Assembly (NCBI GenBank): GCA_905147135.1
Contig: LR990067.1
Location: 8,618,001-8,682,000 of the forward strand
Direction: 5' to 3'
Origin: Blastobasis lacticolella
Lineage: Eukaryota > Arthropoda > Insecta > Lepidoptera > Blastobasidae
Length of the DNA: 64,000 nucleotides
Under the pieces are notes generated by a model that was not told the DNA's origin, ran no database searches, and was given only the letters and a program-made list of their open reading frames with translations. Of this stretch, positions 30,955-42,374 are shown one piece after another. Each line of letters begins with the position of its first letter. Within the stretch, counting starts at the first letter, position 1. The position numbers were made by a program, and so were the translations under genes.

Positions 30955-31440
30955 TTTACGGGGTCGGCAACGCGTGGGTGATGCCCCTGGTATTGCAAAC
31001 GTCCATAGGCTGCGGTGACTGCTTACCTTGTGATCAGTGTTACCAGCAGGAGTTTCCATAAAAGTACGTCCGGGCTCCTAAAATAGTACGAAAATGTCTA
31101 TAAAGGTACGGTTTACCTACTTGTCTATTTTTAACGGCGTTATTTTGACAAGAAAATACCTTATTTACTCGCCGGTGGTGCCAGAGAGCAAAACACGTCA
31201 AAATCTACCCTTCCTTCCAATATTTTACGGTATTTTGCGGACATGAAAGGCAAAGTGACCACCCCTCCAGCAAAATTTAGCAATTTGTAAAAACGTATTA
31301 AATAGTACGATGTGGAGCAAAGTACGCCAAAAGTACGACAGTCGGCCAAATAGTACGTAAATCGTACCAAAAAGTACGATCTGGCAACGCTGCTTGTGAT
31401 TAAGCTTGTTTTGCCTCAGTGGTATAAATTTTTTTGTATG
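30955..31440 (+). repeat. LINE family D tail, split by a hAT MITE
   Basis: 'tttttacggggtcggcaacg' to 'ggctgcggtgactgcttacc' at 30955-31027 continues at 31393 with 'taagcttgttttgcctcagtggtata'. Together they match the intact tail at 50530-50645. Confidence 0.8.
31035..31392. mobile_element. hAT-like MITE (358 bp) with perfect 8-bp duplication
   Basis: Ends CAGTGTTACCAG and CTGGCAACGCTG (inverted, hAT-type CAGNGTTGCCA). CTTGTGAT flanks it at 31027-31034 and 31393-31400. AGTACG-type words are repeated at least six times near the ends, as hAT subterminal repeats are. Confidence 0.88.
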
Positions 31441-32550
31441 GAGCTCTGTTAAGGAAGACCATAAAATCTAACAGTATATGTTATAGTACGTATACACCAT
31501 ATCTATACCAGTATATTATCAATTTCGAAAAGGAAAATGTTGAAACAAACTTACCATTGGTGTGTTTTGGGATTACCATCAACAAGTCTACGTAATTCTG
31601 CGATACCAGAGCAGTGTTCACACGGATGTTGTCGCACATCAGTTTTTAAATATTTTTGTTTGTTTTTGTGAACGTAAATGCCAATTTAACTGTTTGTTAC
31701 GTAGGTACTTTGATGATTACTAGGTACTTATCTAACATTTTCCCGATTTCATCCTAGACTCGTTTAAAATTTCTATATGTCTTGGTCCCACGGGAACTAC
31801 ATTTTATCAAAATCCGTTCTAAAAAAAGAGAAGTAACAAACAACCATCCGCCAGCATATACTTATAAAAGCTGTAATTATGCTGGGGTCCTTTCAGTGTC
31901 CAGCTGACTACACCTACTCGAACAAACTCAGTCTACTAATGACAACTGGTACAATTGTATCTATGATTGATGATGATGTATTCGGCCAAACAATTCGTTC
32001 AAATCTTGGTAAAGATACTAATAATGTGGTGGTATGGTAACGGTAAGCCAGTAACGTGGTTTTCGCCTAAGCTCTCTACCAATAATTGATACTCGTGATG
32101 CCTCCGATAAATACAGCTACACACATCACAACATCACATAGGTAGGTAGATTCACTGTAGGTAAAACCTAATATTTTTCTGGTACTAATAATATTTTAGG
32201 AAATATATTATTATTCTTATGCCCTATAACTTGACTTACACTCGTAAACGTAATGACCATGAACCAACGGTCATTGGTCATGACTAAAGAGATTCTCGAG
32301 ACTAAAAGTAGTCATTAAAGAATGACAGAAGAGATTGAAGGTTTCTACCTTCATCCCCCTTCATTACTCTTAGCTCTTCATTGCTTCATGCCACTAGGAT
32401 TGTTCAAAAAGGAAGCGCGAGCGACTGATAATGGCAGTGCTGATAATTCAAAATAAATAGTGTTATCTTCTATCTGCTATACGTAGATCTTTGATAGTTT
32501 TGTTATTGATAAGTTACAAAGATATCATCTTAATAAATTCATTATCATAC
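31441..32550. other. AT-rich intergenic stretch
   Basis: No gene or repeat family recognised. Confidence 0.4.
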
Positions 32551-32599
32551 GTAATTTCCTCTCCATGTGAACGTAGCCTCTGATATACAATGTCAATGG

Positions 32600-32810
32600 A
32601 GCGTTCTGAGTTCGAATCAGTTTCCCGCCAGAACGCGTCGCGCGAGGTTACCGCGAAGGTTTTATTCAAAAGGTGTTTTATCGTGTTCGGTCGCGACAAC
32701 CTACAGGTCTTTTTATATTGCGTGATTGTATAATGAGGATGTTTGCGTTGATAATAGCGCATTTAAGTATTTTGTGCGTTAGTTAATCGTTTTGTTATTT
32801 ATTTTTGAGG
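32600..32810 (+). other. Possible non-coding first exon or promoter region
   Basis: A locally CpG-rich stretch (CAGAACGCGTCGCGCGAGG, GTGTTCGGTCGCGACAAC) ends in a strong donor-like GAG/GTGAGTAAC at 32811. It has no repeat match in the window. It could be the 5' exon of the plus-strand gene whose coding exons lie at 61.7-63.1 kb. This is inference only. Confidence 0.3.
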
Positions 32811-32819
32811 TGAGTAACG

Positions 32820-33565
32820 ATGATTGCGGTTTTTTTTCTAATGCCGTGCCCAGACAGGTGTTAAGATGCGTACAACGATACGCAAAAACTATGAGTGGGA
32901 CCCTATTTGTAAATATGTGTACAAATATTTCAGATTTTTTACAAATATTTTGTATTTCTCATAGGTACATGTGTCGGTTATTTGGCATACATCAAAGGGT
33001 GCAAACCATAAATATTTAGACGACTCCTACACTCTTTGCAAGGCTTAGTTCGCTGTTACGCGGTATACTGTCGTCTATTATGTCCGCTACCGTTGCAAAA
33101 ACTGATCCAAAAATATATGCGAAACGTGTATGGGAAGTCGCTTTTGCAAAATAGTGAAACTTTCTAGAAATATGTGTACCTACAGTTCTTCACACATGTC
33201 TGGGCCCGACTTGTTAAATAGCTAGGTACAGTAACTATTTGAAAGACAATTTTTCCTTAAAATCTTAGACACAAATAGGATACCTATTCAAACAATAATC
33301 ATCGTCAGTCACGCCACGTGACTGACCATCGTCATTCTCAATCCGCATTAATTGTCTGGAAATTACTCGATGACGTAGCAGACAAGAGTAATTATCGTCC
33401 AAAATACCTATTAATAGTCCACCATCGTCCGCCCCATGATATTTCTCACTACGTTTGCCCTGTCGTGGTGTCCACTCCAGACGTCTACTGACGGAATGTG
33501 GCCAGCCCACTGCCACTCTGCTAGCATATTACCTGAGCTGTATCGGTCAAATTTGATAAAAAAAA
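32820..33565. other. Intergenic, nothing recognised
   Basis: No ORF with family resemblance and no repeat seen twice in the window. Confidence 0.4.
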
Positions 33566-33568
33566 CAT

Positions 33569-33909
33569 GCTGGCGTTAATGTCCCGGATGTGCTCACACG
33601 CACGAGGGCCCGGGGTCCGCCTTGATCCTGGATTTGGCTGATCAGTTAATTATAGTAGAGCCATTGCCATCTGACTTCCGTGACCCTGCTACCAAGGGAA
33701 CCTGACCAGATTGGATCATAGTTACACATTCAGTCTCTTGAATGTGCGGGTTTCATCACTATGTTTTCCCTCACCGTAAGAGCATTGGTTAGTATTCAAC
33801 TAATGTATGTAACTCAGAAAAGAGTCGTTGGTATGGCCGCAGCGGGATTCGAATCCGGTCCCTCTCGCTTGCGAGTTGGATACCCTAACCGCCCGGCCAC
33901 CGACGCTCC
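33569..33909 (-). repeat. SINE family B, near full length
   Basis: Minus-strand copy from 'tggcgttaatgtcccgg' through 'cagatcag', 'ggtcaggttcc' (complement) to the head GGATTCGAATCC ... GGCCACCGACGCTCC. The best template in the window for the roughly 340-bp family. Confidence 0.85.
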
Positions 33910-33994
33910 AAGGTAGATGAATGTGGAAAAAGCGAGAGATATTTGTCAGAACCGTAGCAAGTAGTTTCCGCCTACCTACCCCAACGGTAACAAC

Positions 33995-34255
33995 ATAACC
34001 GACAGAAAAAGTCGGATAATCCCCGACTAAGTTTGCATATACTCAAGTATTTTCTAAACTACTCAACCGATTTTAATGAAACAAAGCTTAAAAGTAGCTC
34101 GATTAATCTGGTATTCAAATGATAAAAATCGCATCGAAATCGGTCCATCCGTTCGGGAGCTACGACGCTGCAGACAGATACACCTCCATAGATACATAGA
34201 CACGTCAAACTTGAACATGTAAATAGTATTTATTCGTGGGGAATTAAAAAGGCAT
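33995..34255 (+). repeat. Interspersed repeat, partly shared with 50350 and 62090
   Basis: 'gaccgacagaaaaagtcg' type text recurs at 50350, and 'cgaaatcggtccatccgttcgggagctacga' type text recurs at 62160-62210. Probably a non-autonomous element; ends not defined. Confidence 0.45.
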
Positions 34256-34267
34256 TGTTATGTACTA

Positions 34268-34470
34268 TCTATACATTATATAAAACAAAATCGTTTCCTG
34301 CCGTCAGTCCCTATGTATATATGTACGCTTAGATCTTTTAAATTGCGTAACGTATTTTAATGCGGTTTTCAACAATAGATAAAGATTCAAAAGGAAGGTT
34401 TATGAGTAAGAAAAATAGGGTAGGTAGGGGTAATAGTAGGTGTACGACGAAGTCGCTTCGGATCCACTAG
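34268..34470 (+). mobile_element. Short Helitron-like element
   Basis: 5' end A/TCTATACATTATATAAAAC. The 3' end has a CGAAG-TCG-CTTCG hairpin six bases before CTAG, followed by T. The structure matches lepidopteran non-autonomous Helitrons inserted between A and T. Confidence 0.7.
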
Positions 34471-34499
34471 TAATTACTTTGTCAATTACTTTCGCTCCC

Positions 34500-34900
34500 T
34501 TTCGTATAAGTTCGTTGCGGACCGCGTCCCTTAGAGAAATACCCAGCTAATAACCTCTAACAATATCGGCGAATAATCACTTTATTTGTTCATTAATAGC
34601 CGTATTATTTATTGGCTTTTATGTTATACGGCTGACAAACAGGAACTGTGTTCCGGAACACAGTCTGGGGATGCAGTTTGTGGGATATGGGTTTGGTTGT
34701 TGTAATTTTACGTGTGTGATGGCAGGTCTCATGCCTCACTTACTATTAATTTTAAAGTACTTGTATTTACGAGGCAACGCACACAGCTTTCTGGGCACCA
34801 TTTTGGAGAGCAGCAGTGTGGACACCTTTTAAAACTTTTATTTGATATTAATATTTATTCTTTTTGGTCCGTGTAAATCTTATTTTTGTTACATAAGTAA
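34500..34900. other. Intergenic with a perfect 20-bp palindrome
   Basis: ACTGTGTTCCGGAACACAGT at 34645-34664 is its own reverse complement. No gene seen. Confidence 0.5.
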
Positions 34901-34909
34901 AAGTGGTCA

Positions 34910-35152
34910 TCTTGGCGTTAACATCCTGGTCAGAAAATGTCTTGGTACGAACATGACGTTCTTCTAAATTGACTTTTGAAGAAAATGACCTGTCTCGCCA
35001 TAAGGTATTGGTTGTGTTCTTAAGTGCGAGGGCCCCGGGCCCTCGAGGGTCCGTGACCATGATCCAGGATTTGGCAGGTCAGGTAATTACAGTGGCTGCC
35101 ATCTGGCCTCCTTGACCATGTTAACAGGAGAGCCTGATCAGATTGGATCATC
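34910..35152 (-). repeat. SINE family B fragment
   Basis: 'catcttggcgttaacatcc' is followed, after an insert, by the 'gcgagggccc' and 'catgatccaggatttggcag' blocks of the family. Confidence 0.65.
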
Positions 35153-35161
35153 ATGTAATAA

Positions 35162-35365
35162 TTGACGACCTGAGTGGTCTGCCACGCAGAGGTCCCAGGC
35201 CCGATTCCCGGCCAAGCAGAAATTGTAATGATGAATTTTAATTTCTGTTACGGGTCTGGGTGTTGTATGTTAAAATATGTAATTAAAAGTATGTAGTTCA
35301 TCAGTTGTTTAGCACCTATAACACAAGCTTTGCTTACTTTGGAGCCAGATGGCGCTGTGTGAATT
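35162..35365 (+). repeat. SINE family A with shortened tRNA head
   Basis: GACGACCTGAGTGG then CCCGATTCCCGGCC, 'gcagaaattg.aatgatgaattttaatttctgtt' and the end AAGCTTTGCTTACTTTG, GATGGCGCTGTGTGAA. Confidence 0.8.
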
Positions 35366-35450
35366 GTCAATAGGCATTTGACCGCTAACTCACCTGTTGG
35401 TAAGTGACGATGCGGCCGAAGATGGAGCACGCCCGTCTTGGGCACGTACG
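35366..35450 (-). repeat. LINE family F 3' end
   Basis: 'aggcatttgaccgctaactcacctg' and 'agtgacgatgcggccgaagatggagca' in reverse, as at 61595-61680. It directly abuts the SINE. Confidence 0.65.
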
Positions 35451-35785
35451 CATTATGAAAGTCTAATATCCATTCAATAGATACCTACCATTCACGAAAG
35501 TTATCCGTTGATAAATCACGAATACAACCCAGTATCATGATAAATAACATAATAATCCGCTGTTCCCAATGTCGAAACTCTTGTTGATTGGCCCTTAGCA
35601 CTTAATACCTTTTATGTACCTAGTGTACATATTTTTTGATTAAAATCTTTAACTCTGTAAGCACATTGAAATCAACCGCGTTCGCTAGTTTTTTCGCCTT
35701 ATCGAAGTGATAACTACATTCCAACTATTAAGTGTAATAAACAGTTCGCAAAATACACTGTTTGTTTGTTTCTTTGTTCGCTACC

Positions 35786-36040
35786 TGGCCGTGTGGTGTC
35801 CGGCAGAGTAGAATAGCACCTGCCCTTTACACACGTGTCGTACAAGGCGACTAATGTTTTCGAGGCAAAAGTTCTGGAGTCTCGGTATGCTGGAAAATGG
35901 GCAGCATCGTTTTCCATTTTTATATTTCCAACATTTCGATCTCCATTCCGCCTGCCGTGGAGATTACGGCAATAACCTCTCCTCTTATGGGAGAAGTCCT
36001 AAGTCCTGCAGACTGCTATGGGATGTGATGATGATGAGCA
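35786..36040 (+). repeat. Interspersed repeat C copy
   Basis: CCGTGTGGTGTCCGGCAGAG, 'gtcgtacaaggcgacta', 'ggaaaatgggcagca' and 'cctaagtcctgcag' in the forward orientation of the family. Confidence 0.65.
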
Positions 36041-36239
36041 TAGAATAATTTATTTAAAGAAAGCAATACTTGCGTAAGTAATTAATACACAAGGAAACGA
36101 AAGAAAGCAAGGCGACGCGAAACTGGACCAGTCTTAGCATAATGAAAAGGCAAAGGTGACATTTTTGGATCGTTTGACTTTCGTTTCGCACGAAAGCGAA
36201 ATTGGCTTTCGGCTTGTCTAGAAGGACCAGGGGTTCGGA

Positions 36240-36372
36240 AATAAAGCCCCTGGGGCGTTATTTTTAAATCGCTCGCCTCAATTCTATACTGTTTTAAAGT
36301 TTGAATTAAGGCATATAAAATTTCGATATTTTGATACATTATGCTGTATTTCCCAATTTTTTAAACCGTACT
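36240..36372 (+). repeat. MITE family M1 copy
   Basis: 'ttatttttaaatcgctcgcc' to 'atttcgatattttgatacattatgctg' resembles copies at 40090-40235, 57050-57130 and 59770-59945. Confidence 0.5.
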
Positions 36373-36380
36373 GTTTCTTG

Positions 36381-36779
36381 GAGCGTCGGTGGCCGAGTAG
36401 TTAAGGTATCCGACTCGTAGGCGAGAGGACGCGCGACTGCGATAATGTACCAATGACTCTTTACTGAGTTATGTACATTAGTTGAATACTAACCGATGCT
36501 CTTTCGGTGATGGAAAACATAGTGATGAAACCTATACTTATATACAGTCGCCTGAATGTGTAACCATGATCGAATCTGGTCAGGTTCTTCTGGGAGCAGT
36601 GTCATGGACATCAGATGGCTGTCGCTCCACGTAATTACCTGATCTGCCAAATCCCCCCACCAGGTGTGATGACGGGCAAATGCGTCTATCCACGCTAAAT
36701 AAAAAAAACCTGGATCATGGTCAAGGCGGACCCCGGGCCCTCGTTCGCGAAAGCACAACCGGGACATTAACGCGAAGGT
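36381..36779 (+). repeat. SINE family B with a 60-bp insertion
   Basis: Head GAGCGTCGGTGGCCGAGTAG; the B-box region is damaged. The body is intact and a CACCAGGTGTGATGACGGGC insert sits before the 3' end 'cgggacattaacgcgaagg'. Confidence 0.75.
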
Positions 36780-37436
36780 GATTATTTATTATTTGAACCG
36801 GTGATGCAAATGTGATTAAAAAAATGTTGAATTTATCATGGTGACCAATTTTGATTTCTGGCAAGAAAAAATTGATATTTTTAGAACTATGATAATTATG
36901 TAGAATCCAAGTCGCCCAAGACCAGGGTTGATGAAAAATCATGTTTCAAAATATCGGATTTATTTCATTTAAATCTGTTTTTGGTTTATTGGAAGTCAGT
37001 TGTTGTTAAGAAAAACACAATACAATTTTTGTTTATTTGAATTATTATTAAAATAAACAAGACGCATATATTTAATTGAGCCTGACATTTCCTTCAGACC
37101 CATATTATTATCGTAGTAGTGCGTGTTTCGTTGTTTTAATTTATAAATTTTTAGTGTGTTCTTTATGGGAAATCAATGGACATCTCTTTATATTTTACGG
37201 GCTACATTTCTTATGACGTGTTGATGACATTTTATTAGTCTTTGGAAAAATCGCAATATAGCGGAAGCCACAACCTAAAACGAAGAAGAACTGAGGCATA
37301 TCGAAATGGATTTTCAAAAATCTATCACTGCTATGAAAATGTGTTTAGATTTTACCGACAAACCTATAAAAATTAACTACATGATATATCCTCACGCTAA
37401 ACTAGCATTTCACAGGTTTGTGCGTGCCCTAATTGC
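36780..37436. other. AT-rich intergenic stretch
   Basis: Nothing recognised. Confidence 0.4.
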
Positions 37437-37612
37437 GTGATCCAATCTGGTCAGGTTCCCCTGGTAGCAGGGTCATGGAGGTCAGATGGCAGTCGCTCCA
37501 CTGTAATTACCTGACCTGCCAAATCCTGGATCATGGTCAAGGCGGACCCCGGGCCCTCGTGCGCGAGAGCACAACCGGGACATCAACGCCAAGATGATGA
37601 TGATGATGATGA
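37437..37612 (+). repeat. SINE family B, 3' half
   Basis: GATCCAATCTGGTCAGGTTC through GGACCCCGGGCCCTCGTGCG to 'gccaagatgatgatgatgatgatg'. It shows the family's GATGAT microsatellite tail. Confidence 0.8.
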
Positions 37613-37874
37613 TGTGCCCTAATTGATTTCGGGGGAAATACCGGATTTAAATCTTTGATTCCAAAGAAAACACGTTTTTAATCGCGATTTAGATTAAAAG
37701 TCGCCCAAGACTTAGACAGGTTTTTCCAAAGGTTAATTACTCCACTTATCACACCACATGTGAGACAATAAACAAAACAATTACTGCGTCTTACTAGCAA
37801 ACTCCGGAGTCAAAATCGGTATCGCTTCTCAACACAGTACTGAGAATTATACATGCACAAAGCTCACGCCTGTG

Positions 37875-38065
37875 TCCTATAGGTGGGGTAGGGAGAGACT
37901 ATGGACAGCCACTTTGATTTGCCCGATACAACTCGCATATATCCACTACTCCTTTCATACGTCTCCTTTTATTCTCGCCACTTCGGACCCCAGCTTTTTT
38001 GAGAACATTACTGATCTGATCAGCGAATGTTTTTCTGGGTCGTCCTCTTAAAATTGTATTATCAC
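37875..38065 (-). pseudogene. LINE ORF C-terminal fragment
   Basis: Minus-strand text corresponds to an ...RRPRKTF-type motif ('ttctgggtcgtcctctt') and continues to 'ggacagccactttgattt'. Consistent with an RTE/CR1-type ORF end; class uncertain. Confidence 0.4.
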
Positions 38066-38138
38066 GAAACACATTTTTATTTCACCGTTTTTCCATTTTA
38101 ACAATTAGAGCAGTTTAAGGTCCTGTTTATACTTCCCA

Positions 38139-38302
38139 TAGGCGTAGGAAGAGGGGGAGCCGGGTGGGCCGTGCCCACCCCAGAATGGTCTGGTGCCCAC
38201 CCCAGGATGTGGTGCTCACTGGCTGTACATTGGCGATTGACTCGGCTTCATCGGCCACCTCAGGGGCCAGCCCCACCCTGGAAAATAGCCCTAAATACGC
38301 TA
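38139..38302 (+). repeat. Repeat J copy (inverse copy at 41885-42045)
   Basis: CATAGGCGTAGGAAGAGGGG, CCCAGAATGGTCTGGTGCCC, 'gattgactcggcttcat' are found inverted at 41885-42045 (GGGTGGGCACCAGACCATTC, 'ctacgcctatg'). Confidence 0.7.
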
Positions 38303-38639
38303 ATGATACTTCCTAGTCTTTATTCACACCATTTTTCTTAAAAAAAAAAAAAGTGGTGCGATTTACGAACAAACCCTGTATGAATTAGTTTCCATATGTA
38401 TTTTAAGTTTCCAAATTAAAATAATTTTATTCCCTCGGGAAGTTTCATAGTATATTATTTCCCTGCGGGGAACGAGGGACATTTCATGATACATAATTGA
38501 ACAGTATAAATGTTTATTTTTGATGTGGTAGATACCAATTTAGATATCTACATTATACATAGGTACAAGCTTATTATATTATTATTAGTGAAAGCGGTGA
38601 CATTTTTAAAAATCGGTTAAGCATTCGTATTTGATTGTA

Positions 38640-38685
38640 ACCATTACAAACACACAAACAAACAAACCCACAAACCGACAAACAA
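38640..38685 (+). repeat. ACAAACACAC-type simple repeat
   Basis: Imperfect ACAAA/CACAAA units. Confidence 0.6.
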
Positions 38686-38852
38686 TCAAATCTTTCCTCT
38701 TTATAACATTAGTTTTCAATATCATGGTGCGTTCTCCCGACTCACACTTGACCGTCACACTCACTCTTCACGTACGTTATCCTAAAAATATATCCTATCA
38801 TGGTTCCATAAAAAGCTAATATAGGTTTTAAGACTTTCGTGGTTATTCACTA

Positions 38853-38975
38853 CACTTTCACTACACATATTATCGGGTTTGTTACCGCGGTTAGTGCAAC
38901 TGCGTCGAAATATCGAGGTAAAAACAATGCTAACCGTGGTAACAAACCCGATAATATGTGTAGGTAGTGAAAGTG
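38853..38975. mobile_element. 123-bp hairpin MITE, related to M4
   Basis: The arms CACTTTCACTACACATATTA...GGGTTTGTTACCGCGGTTAG and its complement pair over about 45 bp around a short loop. The inner word CACATATTATCGGGTTTG is shared with 21787. Confidence 0.85.
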
Positions 38976-40080
38976 CAAAAAAGCTGATGAACATTTAATT
39001 ATATTTTATTCTGCTGCTGGCAACCCTACCCAAATAGTAATAAATTTTTCCCGCCTTTCAGTCAATGACAGTCTGTACGATTTTCTACTTCTCTGTGCAC
39101 CTCACTATTTTAATCTTTGTTTTATTTGAACTAAGCATCTTCCTAAACAGTCACTGTGGCCGTAACCGGCTAGGATGCTAGTTTGCACATTATACCCACG
39201 TACTTAGAGTCAGGAATCGAACCAGCTTTACCAGTTATCCTGCCTCAACCAAGGGGTGTGTCGTGCGGTCAACAACACAATGACATAAGCTATAAAGGTT
39301 GTCATATCTCATTAGGCATACTAAAACCAAGTAAACGAGTGTATGATATCTATTATCAGATATAATATGTGAACGCTTTATCATTAAATACATTAACACG
39401 GTCATAGCTTCCTTTAGAAATGCGTAGCTGGTCTTAGTTGTTATCCGGCCTCCTTCGAGCTAGACTGCCTTGGGCACACAAAAAAAGTTCTTTCACTTCT
39501 AAGAGGTCAGTGGTGATTCATAGGGTGCCCTCTGGTGCTAATTCTAATATCTTATTTAAAAACCATCGCCGATTTAGTTTGAAAAGAAATTGAAAAAAGA
39601 AAAAATAAGCAGGCAAGGAAGTTGTGATTTGTGTAAATAATTTTATTTATTGAACGCGTTAAATGGAATTTTAATTGAGTGTTGTGATTGTGATCTTATC
39701 GATATCGTCCCCATAAGCCAATCTGCGATCACTCCAATTTGTTTTCCACACTTCCTGCGTTTTAATTAAGTTTCAACAGTGGTTTCCATTACTTCTCTTG
39801 TTTACTACTTTTGCGCATCAGCTTTCATATTTACCGCGTCTAAATCCAACTATTTGGAAAACTAAAGGTCATTTCTATCATTTTTGGATACCTAGAGGTC
39901 GATTCTCTGAGACATCTTAAATTCGACATTTTCTCTAGTCAAATAACTGTATTAAAACATCACTGAAGTTGGTCTTCGACAATGTACGACTATCGAATAT
40001 AGTTGAGTCAATAGTTTTTGGCCGCAATAGACATTTCAATGTCATTATTAACGAAGAAGAAATGTCGAATTTGAGATGTC
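38976..40080. other. Intergenic, nothing clear
   Basis: AT-rich; no ORF or repeat family assigned. Confidence 0.35.
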
Positions 40081-40089
40081 TCGCGAGAA

Positions 40090-40390
40090 TTAAGCCTCTG
40101 GAGCCCTAGTTTCAACTGGCCTAGATTCGAACGGTTTTCAATTTCGGCATGAAAAATGCGATATATTGATACTTGATGCTGATTTTCCCTATTTTTGAAC
40201 CGTAGTCTTTCGGTGTTGTCATAGTTATTTATTACTTTACCAATCAAAATTATTTATATTATTATTTTTGAATCGCTCGCAACCACGCGAGCACGTACGT
40301 GTGCGCTACCTGTCTCTTTCACACTTACGGTAAGTTGCTAGAGATTGAAAAGACTGGCATGGGTATTTGAAGACGAGCGGTCTCGTGTAA
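40090..40390. repeat. MITE family M1 pieces
   Basis: 40090-40235 (GGTTTTCAATTTCGGCATGA, 'gctgattttccctatttttgaaccg') and 40255-40385 ('tatttttgaatcgctcgcaaccacgcgagc') match the M1 copies at 57050, 59800 and 7132 respectively. Confidence 0.55.
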
Positions 40391-40474
40391 TATTTACCGC
40401 GTCTTTATCCAACTATTTGGAAAACTAAAGGTCTTTTCTATAATTTTGTTCATTGTTATCAGTGGAGGGATTTC

Positions 40475-40810
40475 GCCTCCCTTTGTATGTTCTACCAATT
40501 GTACAACGGTGTTTGTTCTCAAGAACTGTTTGCCATGATGCCTACAGCTACATTCTATGATCGCACTGCTCGCTACCGACAGGGAGTTCATCCTCACAAC
40601 TTGGAGCCAATATGGTCGCGTACTGTGCGGTTCCAAAGGAACTTTCTCCTACGCACACTAAGGTTGTGGAATGAACTACCTGGAGAGGTTTTCCATGGAC
40701 AGTACACACATAGGTTAAAAGGTTTTTACGGGGTCAACAATGATCTCCTTGAAATTGCAAACGTCCATGTTTGCCACCTTAACCGTTTAAAAAAACCTAG
40801 GGTTATAATT
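40475..40810 (+). pseudogene. LINE family D, ORF2 C-terminus and tail
   Basis: The translation reads FYQLYNGVCSQELFAMMP, then RYRQGVHPHNLEP, then RTLRLWNELPGEVFHGQY, followed by a KGFYGVNN-type end. The pattern of a conserved 'FHPH' block, then RLWNELP--VFP--YN--FK--V is the C-terminal signature of CR1/Jockey-type LINE ORFs. The tail reads 'caaacgtccat' and matches the D copies at 31 and 50.5 kb. Confidence 0.7.
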
Positions 40811-40990
40811 TGTGGGCACTGTACCTATTCAAGGGGCCTTATAGGACATGTATAGGTAATCTGGAACGATGTCATTTGACAGAGAACAAAATTATCGACA
40901 TACCGACCTTATAGAATTTGCAGGTTAAAGAAGTAGTGGACTGGTCACATTTGTCCTAGAAGGAACCGATAACCCTTGGGTATGTATTCA

Positions 40991-41235
40991 GTAGCCGTAT
41001 TCACAATTATTTGAAACCGTTTCCGTACGATTCGACACGAAATTCGTAATCCGTGTCGATCGATTCGAAAACTGTTATTCAGAATCCCGATAGATTCCAC
41101 GAAAACTCTACTCTCTATAACATATGAAAATTTCATCAAAATTAACTGAAACCACATTTTCCTAAGAACTTTTGCGGGGTCCTTTGTCGATTCCGTATCC
41201 GAATCCGATTTCCGAGCCATTGTGAATACGGCTAC
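40991..41235 (-). mobile_element. 245-bp MITE, family M3 copy 2
   Basis: Same GTAGCCGTATTCACAAT ends as 21205-21457, in inverse orientation; CAG follows or precedes the ends in both copies. Confidence 0.82.
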
Positions 41236-41454
41236 AGAAGTGGAGCCTCACTTGGGCAACTGTACATACCTAGAGCACACTGATAGTTCTGCGGTCCTTA
41301 CCGCTCATAAATGTTTGAACCTCGAATGTTATATTTTGTTAAACTTATGAAACATAATCATTGATTTAAAAAAAAATGCTTGAAATCGCGTGTCAGTTGT
41401 TTTTATCTCACAAGTTGAATTGAAGTTCGTCGTTCGTAGCAAAAATTGAATTAA

Positions 41455-41640
41455 CGCGAAAAGATTTTAGGGCGATGATTTTATTATGTTTTTTGAAAGT
41501 TCACGACTGCAAACCACTGCTCGTCTTCAAAATGCTATTGGGAGGGAAGCACCTCATTTGAGCACCATAAGGCGTTGGTATGCAGAATTTGATCGTGGCA
41601 AATTATTGCACGTCGGCCCTGTGTGACTACTCAGCAACTA
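41455..41640 (+). pseudogene. Mariner transposase N-terminal fragment
   Basis: Reads FFESSRLQTTARLQNAIGRE then APHLSTIRRWYAEFDRGKL, the helix-turn-helix region of a mariner transposase (family pattern ...IYKWF-EF-RGR). It ends in a stop; no catalytic part follows. Confidence 0.45.
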
Positions 41641-41734
41641 ATTAAACAAAACCGGCTAATTACCTACGATAACAACGAATTAATTATCTATTTCCACTGC
41701 CAAGCAACAATGCTTGATATCCTATCTATCTATC

Positions 41735-41882
41735 TATGATGTTCTATCATCGCACCGCTCGCCATCGACAGGGAGTTCATCCTCATACGTTGGAACCAAC
41801 TGCAAACGTCCATAGGCTACGATATCTGCTTACGATTAGGCAGTCCGTAAGCTTATTTGCAATCTTGTGATAATTGGCGTAT
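41735..41882 (+). repeat. LINE family D fragment
   Basis: 'ctcgccatcgacagggagttcatcctcat' (RHRQGVHPH) joined to 'caaacgtccataggctacg' and 'cagtccgtaagctta'; most of the ORF end is deleted. Confidence 0.65.
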
Positions 41883-41884
41883 TT

Positions 41885-42045
41885 AAGGCTATTTAGGCCA
41901 GGGGGGAAATAAATTCCTCGATCGATAATGTACAGTCAGTAAACACGAATCAGCCTGATTTAATCGGTACGTCCTGGGGTGGGCACCAGACCATTCTGGG
42001 GTAGGAACCACCCGGCCCCCCCTCTTTCTACGCCTATGCTTGTGA
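41885..42045 (-). repeat. Repeat J copy, inverse
   Basis: See 38139-38302; GGGTGGGCACCAGACCATTC and 'cacccggccccccctc' are the shared core. Confidence 0.7.
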
Positions 42046-42374
42046 TATATAAAATAATTAGTTGTGTTTGAAGGACAGGCAAGAGGCATATCATATTCTA
42101 GTGATCTGCGGTTCTGCAGTATTGGTACATGACTTAACCTCATGGACTTATTACCCACTTAAACTAGTACCATAGTGCATGAATTGTAGATGTTATCTAT
42201 GGGCGACAAAACACAGCCGGAGGCCCAAACAGGAACTAATAAGTTTTTATTATGATAGCATGGGAGGGTTGTAAAACTTTTTTATCAGCAATAATGGTGT
42301 CCTTCAGTGTAGTATACATATAGGAAGTATAACACCCGTTTTTACTTGTTACTACATATTAAAAGTTGGCATAT

